From Rhizophagus irregularis (Eukaryota > Glomeromycota > Glomeromycetes > Glomerales > Glomeraceae), in the NCBI RefSeq assembly GCF_026210795.1, contig NC_089439.1:186001-250000 (forward strand): a stretch of 64,000 nt of DNA. The letters run 5' to 3'. Positions 56,411 through 64,000 of this stretch are shown here, piece by piece. The notes below the pieces were generated by a model. It did not search any database. It saw only the letters and a list, made by a program, of their open reading frames with translations, and was not told the origin of the DNA. Both the position numbers and the translations under genes were made by a program. Positions within the stretch are counted from its first letter, which is position 1. Each line of letters opens with the position of its first letter.

Positions 56411-56652
56411 TTATAAAATCTACCAATTTAAGATAAAAATAATTAAAGCATTTTTTTTTTAATGAGTTTATTACATATAATACTAAACAAATATGTAATG
56501 AATTGATCGATCTATTTTAAGCCTTATATTGATCGTATTATCATGAGAAAAAGTATTACTATAATTATAGTCATCTAAATTAAAATAAAGAGAATAATTT
56601 TGTAATAGGTAATGAAAAATAAATGGAATTGAATTACTTATTATTACTTATT

Positions 56653-59600
56653 CAAATTGTTACACACAATCAAACAATGAATCAGATGTGCAGGGACCAA
56701 TTTTTGATAACAACAAATTAAAGTTTGACTAAAATAATTTTCTTCTGCAGATCTATTATTATTTTTTTTTTCTTGTTAATTTAATTTGATTTTCTGCCCA
56801 TGCATACACTGCAAATAAATACCTGTTAATCTTTAGTACTTAGTATTACAAAAAAATATTTTCCATTGACGTATGTTGTATGTACATATTCTTACATTAT
56901 TATTTCATCCTCGTAATATATTGGATAACGTTACATTTAATACGTTAACTGTCATCTGTTATTGTTTACTTAGTACTGCGTTAACCTATTCCTCCATTTA
57001 AGATCCAGGAATGCTGCATAGGCTCGAATTTATTTATATGGGGGGTACAAATTATAACCTATACCGAAATATTTGAACGTAAAGTTACTAATCATAATCT
57101 GAATGGCAAATAATAAATAACTGCTAAATTTAACTGGAAAACAACATAAAATATGATAAATTAATACGGTATACCAATCAAGAACGTGAAACAATTTTTT
57201 TTAAAAAAAAGTTTTAGAAATATCACGTGATATTACTGGAGATTTTTGAATTTTAGTAACGTATACGCCTATTCATTGAATGTATGGAAAATTACTTACG
57301 GTCGAAAAACTATTTCAAGGGATTGAATTTGAAATTTGAAATCTATTACATATAGTATTATAACTGATTGATGCTTGCTAATATAATAAATCATGCGACC
57401 AATTTATTAAACAACGCGGATGATGATTTCAATCAAAATTTTATATTTTTTAAAATTAGAAAAAATAAAATATTTTAATAATGTATTCAATTTCAATACA
57501 AAATTATTATATTTCACTAAAAATGGAATACAAGCAAGCATACGAAGATTTTTTTTTTAAAAAAAAAATATTTTTAAAAAAGATCATTTAACTATATTCC
57601 GAATTTAGTATTTAATAAACGCATGTTTTTTATAGAAAACAATTTCATAAATCATTGTTTATAATTATGCATATTGTTGATACCATATGTTTTGTCTTTC
57701 AAAAATTTGGAATTTTAAAAAGTCATTGAAAGAAAAAATTCTCCGAGGATTAATTTACCATATCGAGAGATGATGATCATTCTATAATCCCCTATATAAA
57801 TAAAAATTGCGTTACCCTGATACCCATTATTAATGCATAAATTAATTATCATGATGATTATTTTCAGCCCCAATTTTACAATAACTTAGAAAATCTAAAA
57901 GTAATAAAACATAATTTTTTATTAAATAAAAAATATTATATATATATATTTATATATTTATATATTTATACACATATATATATTCTACAGCAACTAAAGT
58001 TTATAAATGAAACTTTATTATTTTAATTATATCCATATACGGCTAACAAATTTACTATTTATTGTTATCTTGTAATCAACAACGTTCTATAATCACCAAA
58101 ACAATGATTACTTTTTCTTGCAATTCATTCATTTGAAATAGATGGAAAACTCTAAAGAGAAAAAATCGGTCATGCTTAATCTTGAAATTCTTTTTGTAAT
58201 AAAAAAAATATATATACATATAAACTCTAATAATTATTTATTTATCTGCATTATTTATTTATTATTATCGAACGTCTTAGCGTCTTGGCATTCATCTAAT
58301 TAATCACCACAGATTTAACGGATTTGGTATAATATTTTTCCTAAATAGATTAATAAGAAAAATACATCTTTTTAAAATGACATTGTATAAACATCAATAT
58401 AATCGGTTATTGATTTATCGTTTATTTCACGCGTAATTTAAAATTATCCATCTATCTCGATATATTTTGTTAAAGTTATAATTATATATCACCTGTAATC
58501 TAACTTGAAAAACCAGTTTTTTCAAGTAGAGTCCTTGTAAAGTTTCATTGAAGAAGAACTATAATATAATCATAATATTATCTTGGATTAAAATATGACT
58601 AACGACTAACGGCGTTTCGGCTAAAAGTAAGAACGATAGCGGAAGCGGAACTAAAATCCAAAATTTTAAGTTTACAAAATAGAACCTTCTTTTAATTTAG
58701 ACTTTTATTAACACCACTAACTTGGATTGGACGAATGAATTATAAATAAAAAATGTTACATTTATAAACTACTTAATTCTAATGCATTACTTCCTTTTTA
58801 AATTCATTCAAAGATTGATAAGTTAAAATTCAAAATATCCCGCATAATCTCACATTCTGTGAGTTATAATTAGCTACCGTGTTTTAATAATGCGGCTATG
58901 TAACGCTAATAATCACAAAATAAACAATAAGTATGTTGGTTAACGACGTAACAAATGTAATAAAGTTCTTAAATGATTCATCCATTTTTGTAAAAGAAGA
59001 CTTTCTATTTAGTAAAAACAATCGATTACTAATGTACTATTGCCAGATGATATTATTTCTCACTGTTTTTTTTTAGAAATTAAAAAGAAAAATTTTTTTT
59101 TTCGTTTAATAAATCCTAATTCGATAAATCATTATAAAATGGTACGTCACGATCGTCACATTCGTCACAATTTGTGCGACAATCAATTTTAGCCGCAGGC
59201 GCAGTAAATTATAAATCAAAAGTCTTCCATTGCTATTCTAACCTAGAATTTTTTTCATTATCATGTATTAATTGTATCATAATTGAATGAAAAATGATGA
59301 CAAAAAGGTTTTTTAACTCCGAAAAAACAATTCAATATTATTAAGAACAATAACGACAATTATGTCAAATAAAGTTAATTCTTTATAGCTACTACTATAT
59401 TGGGCGATCATTCGGTATTCTTTATTTAGTAATTAAAAATGGCGAATCAATTGATTCTATACCTATTTCCTAGTTAAATAATTCAAAAACTAAATTATAA
59501 AAACAAGTCGTTGGATAAAAATTTCAATGATGTAATATATTTAATCATAGAAAAAAAAAAATTTTTTTCCTTTTTTCGTGAAACAAAAGTAACGAGTTTA

Positions 59601-62600
59601 GTTTAGTTCATAAAAAAAAAAATAAGAAAGATTTTATAATGTAAATCGATTTAATGGCCTTCATTAAGAAGCTCTTCAATACTATATGTAGAATAGTGAT
59701 TAAATTAACTTGGGTTAACTTAGAAATATATCATAATTTAATAAAGGCAAATTTTAAAGATTGAAAATCATTCGTTTTAATACGCGTTAAGCATACATGA
59801 ATAGTACCTCCTGTTCGTGATACGTTACAACTTGACCCGATATTACCCACAAGCCATAAAATAATATAAATTCATTTTTTTTTTCATAGCATTTCGTCAT
59901 ATAATTTACATGTATTTTATGTGTTTTAAAAAAAAAAATAATTAAAAGTGACATGAACGAAATTATAAATATTCCAACCGGGTTTATTAAATTCCACTAT
60001 TCTAGTCATATAAATTTCCGAAATTGGGACACAAACGATAAAAGTAAAATGCCTTCCGTAGCTAATCAATAAATATCTCATTTAACTATTTTTATTTATT
60101 CTCGATCATTCGGTATATCCATTTTTTTTCATAGATTATCTTAGAAACCCCTTTATCTATTTCGTTTACTCGTGGTATATATGCATGATATAATGCATAT
60201 TTCATAAGGTTTTAACTATTTTTATAATGTAAACATTGATTTATCAATCTAGAATCATTTTCGAAATGTAATATCGGACTTTTTGCCGATTATATCTTCG
60301 CGCGTCATATTATGATGTAAAATATAAAAATAAAATATCACGCATAAATAAATGCTATTAACCAATTATGACTTAACGAATTTGTTGAGAATTACCACAA
60401 TTAAGTATATTAAATATTTTACAATAAATAAATATAAATATCATCATTTAATCAATTGGTTCTTTAATTGCTTTAATCGACAACTGTATCAATGGTTACT
60501 TTTTCACGCGTGAATTTATCCAATTTATCCAATTTATCCATGATAAGAGAAAATTATTAATATTTTGACCCGATATCAACCGTAAAATTAATCATACGTT
60601 ATTTTTCGACGAATAAAAATTATAAATTCCTGTTTTTTTTTGCGGTGCGTCATATTATATTTAACTAAATATTGCGTTTCATACTTTCATTAGTTCAATT
60701 AGTATACGTATTGGTCTCTTTTTTATTAAATAATGTCGTACTTATTTGATAAATTATTACATAAAAACTGATACACGTTTGAGCTTCGCTTATTTCGTCT
60801 TGGATTTCGAATTAAATAATATTTTACGATATTTACTCAATTACGTTAAAAGTAGGGTTGTACAGATTTTCTTATATAAGAAATAATAAAATGTGATGAT
60901 CAAATTTGTCGGTCTACAATATCCAAGTACTAGCGTAATTCATAGGCTGATTAAAAAAAAAAAAGTCATTTTGTTACAATAATTACAATGATTACAATAA
61001 AAAGAGGTTTAGTAAACAAAGAATACAAAAGAATTCGGTTCATAAGTCTCATATAATTGCGCCACTTTCCGCAGCATATTTCACCGGTTTATATTATCTG
61101 TTATACTATATGTATCAGATACTTATTTTAGAACTTTTAAAAAGTTTTATCTTATTTATTAATCATTACTTAAGTGGGAAAATGAATAGAGATCAAAATG
61201 TAAGATCATAATATATTGTCGGAGAGTCCCCAACGCCCCCTTGCATAAGTAAAATTTGACAATGTATAAAGTCACGTGACAATAAGCATTTTCCCTAATA
61301 TATACTTATTGATATATATACTTATTGTAATTTGCGCCACACCCCTGCATAACCCTTTAGTAAGAAAATCATTTAAATGTGATAACCGTGCACTTTTATT
61401 AAAATAAAATCAGATAAAACAATAAAACAAAATCAAAATAAAAATAAAACAAAACAAAATAGAAAAAAAAAACAAAATAGAAAAAAATAAGATAGAAAAA
61501 AAAATAGAAAAAAAAGAATAGAAAAAAAAAAGATAGAAAAAAAAAATAAAATAAAATTGATTCATATAAAAAAAAGTAAGAAAATCTTAAAAATCTATCA
61601 TAACGTCATCAAAAATCACAATGATTATCATAATTATCATTTGTTAAAAGGGTAAATTGTAAAGAAATAAGCGATTTTGTTAAATTATTTTCTAGAAAAG
61701 TAAATAAAATCGAAAAAATTTGCCAAAAATTTAGCGAATAAAAATTTGATTAAAAAAAAAAAAATTAGAGACGATCAACTATCAAAAAGAATTATAATCG
61801 TTACAAAAAAAAATAAAATTCAATTTTAATAATATTCGATAAAACTTAACGTTAAGTTTTTTTTTTCTAAGAAATCCGAGAAGTTTGTAACGATTTTTTT
61901 TTTTCGACGAAAGAAAGGAGTACGCGTACGATAAAGTGTTAGTGGGAACCCACATGTTTAGGAAATATTGGGTTTGTAAGGTATTTTTAAAATTTTGATC
62001 GATTTTTTTTTTGGTTTTTTTTTAGATTTTTTTTTCGTCGAAAAAGGATTATACTCCTACGTGTAGAGTGTTAATGGGCCTGGAATTAGTGTAAGGAATG
62101 TAAAAACCCATATTTGATAAGAGTAGGAAATATTAATTTTTTGGAGATAAATCTTTCAGGATCGTTCTTCGTCAGTGCTTTATATAACAAATTCTTGAAG
62201 AAGCGATAAGAACGCTTCAATTATTTTACTTTATTTTAATAATCGGTTAATCGGTAAATTATTTATATTATAATCGATAACGCGTCGCATATAAAATCGG
62301 ATAAAACCTCCGCAATGTGATGTGGCGGTGTGCCGTGTGCCAAGTGTGCCACAAAATGATTTTTTCAAAAGATTTTTGTTGTATAAATATATATAATATA
62401 TAATTTACAGTTATAAAAAACTTAATCCCGATCCGGATTTGTGACTCCGAAATACCCCCGAATTAGAATATCCGAAAATGGAATACAGCCTAATGACGGA
62501 TCTTAAAAAAAACAAATTTTCCCTTTCGTGGATTAATTAATTTATTAAAGTTAATTCAGTATTCTACAAGAAAGGATAAAATTATGCCCATAAAGTTTTG

Positions 62601-63727
62601 CTGTCTCTTTTTTATGGTAAATCCTGTACGTAATATCAAGATGAAAAAAAAAAAAAAAATTTTGTGATGAACGCCATCTGTTGGGGCTTTACATTTTTGA
62701 TTTATCTAAAATTGTTTTATAAGGGATCGGAGTTAAAGCTAATATTAGCTATATTAGAATTTTTTTAAACTTTAAAAAAAATTGTTTATCGGATTAAAAA
62801 AATTTGTTTGTCGTATTAAAAAAATTTTTTTTTTTTTTTGTTTAGCTTAAAAATTCAAAAATAGTAAATTTCGGATTTAACGGAATATAGTAATTGAACG
62901 CGCGAGCTGATACCCTTAAATGGTACAAAGCTATAATGCAAGTATAATTAATATCAACATTTACGCGTATAATAAATTTGCAATTTGTAAGTATTGAGCA
63001 CGCAATTCTTTGATTCGAGATTAAAATAGTAAAAAGTCGGTTGAACGTAACACCGGGAGTACAGTATTTTATTTACGCGTATCGATTAAGATTAAAAAAT
63101 GTTAAAATGTTACAAAGTAAAGAAATTATAATTCATCTTTCTACATTTAATAATGATTAGTACCTGTAAAAAATTTATTCATAATTTCTGTAAAAACTTC
63201 GTGAATATGATATAATCTAGGCAATTTGGATAATTTCCATGTTTTGAGGCTATAAATTCCGGGAATATGATACATTTACGGGAATAACATGGAATAAAAA
63301 TAAAACACGGATTAAATTTTTATAGTGTAGTAAATAAATGACAGTATGTAAAATTATATTTTTATAGATTATACCTAATAAAGAAATGCATATCATATCA
63401 ATTATAAAAAAAAAAGACGTAATTTAGATTTACTATAATAGCGCTGCTGACAAATAGGTTTTCCATACAGAATGATGTATACAAATATTTATTTTCATTT
63501 TTATATATCATGTCATTAACATTAAAAAAATGTGGAAATAGATTTGATTAAGCCTTATCGAATGAACAAAAGTGTCATGTAACACAACATCTTACGACAG
63601 GTAATAACGCGATTTTTTTTTTCAGCTCGGTTAAATTTTTATACTATAAAGCAAAATATTTATGCCAAGTAAATTAATAAATGTGTAAATATTGTAATAT
63701 AGGATTCATATATAGTAAACGTATGCA
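56653..63727 (+). repeat. Large direct segmental duplication, copy B
   Basis: Collinear with 46487-54236. Anchors: TTGTTACACACAATC (56659), AATATCACGTGATATTACT (57219), CACAGATTTAACGGATTTGG (58307), GCGGCTATGTAACGCTAATA (58893), GCGCCACACCCCTGCAT (61333), TTTATATAACAAATTCTTGA (62180), GTAAACGTATGCAT (63715). Small open frames of copy A are disrupted here; for example the frame at about 50078 (MVRHNRHN, LCDNQF) meets a TAG after LCDNQF. This argues against protein coding. Confidence 0.75.
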
Positions 63728-64000
63728 TAATATATCTGCGATTGCTTGTATTAATAAAATCTTATCTTTAATTGAACATTTTATAGATAAAAATTTAATA
63801 TAAATAAAAATATTAATTTATTATAATGCCATCAAAAAAAACTTACATAATAAAAACTTAATTTATAATGTCATCAAAAAATCTTATATAAATTTAATTT
63901 ATAATGTAATCAAAAAATTAACTTAATACTTAATTTATAATGTAATCAAAAAATTTTATATAAATAAAATCTCAATTATAATGTCATCAAAAAATTTAAT
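63728..64000. repeat. Short AT-rich tandem repeat at the window end
   Basis: AATTTATAATGTCATCAAAA-type units recur about five times from 63820 to the end, with spacers containing TTATATAAAT. The array may continue beyond the window. Confidence 0.6.

Noticed and set aside
1-64000. tRNA, rRNA or CRISPR features
   Set aside because: I looked for tRNA arms, rRNA cores and regularly spaced direct repeats with unique spacers and recognised none; a covariance-model scan would be decisive.

Overview
The window looks like nuclear DNA of an arbuscular mycorrhizal fungus, most likely Rhizophagus or a close relative (Glomeromycotina). This is an inference from composition and gene style. The DNA is extremely AT-rich with long A/T homopolymers. 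Introns are short, with GTAAxT donors and T-rich acceptors. There is an intronless F-box/leucine-rich gene, fragments of the expanded kinase, Hsp70 and RING families, and heavy loading with small transposons. Gene density is low and most DNA is duplicated or repeat-derived.

Layout. 0.4-2.1 kb: a six-exon HMG-box-like gene. 3.2-4.8 kb: an F-box gene. 6.4-7.0 kb: a hAT-type MITE. 7.9-40 kb: a mosaic of direct and inverted segmental duplications. The ancestral unit appears to be, in order: an unrecognised 296-codon gene (here 'P1'); a promoter-like block with CACGTG and CCAAT; an Hsp70 fragment; a palindromic MITE; a two-exon gene for a secreted 12-cysteine peptide ('SSP'); a second promoter-like block; a pyrimidine-rich leader; and an array of very short exon-like cassettes. 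Five intact SSP genes lie at 9.5 (- strand), 18.9, 23.5, 32.1 and 35.6 kb (+ strand). P1 is intact only at 39.1-40.0 kb and is broken at 11.6 and 29.4 kb. The cassette loci are at 7.9-8.7, 13.0-14.1, 24.4-27.3, 27.6-28.4, 33.1-34.7 and 37.7-38.5 kb, plus a partial one at 16.4-16.8 kb. One sits inside a 2.87-kb inverted-terminal-repeat element (12.5-15.4 kb) whose empty sites are present elsewhere in the window. A 5'-truncated LINE with a 16-bp target duplication lies at 36.2-37.1 kb.

40-46 kb is gene-poor and carries a foldback element, a 550-bp hAT MITE with an 8-bp target duplication, a pogo-like MITE and one possible small gene (45.0 kb). 46.5-64 kb is dominated by two direct copies (about 7-8 kb each) of a block in which I find no convincing gene, separated by an inverted repeat and a 42-bp minisatellite.

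How it fits together. The five SSP genes are the clearest expressed-looking set. They share a TATA-like element, a near-identical signal peptide, one phase-1 intron and a strict cysteine pattern, while the loops between cysteines vary. This fits a tandemly amplified family of secreted cysteine-rich peptides (candidate symbiotic effectors, antimicrobial peptides or metal binders; function unproven). Splice sites were assigned by eye and nothing was tested against transcripts or databases.
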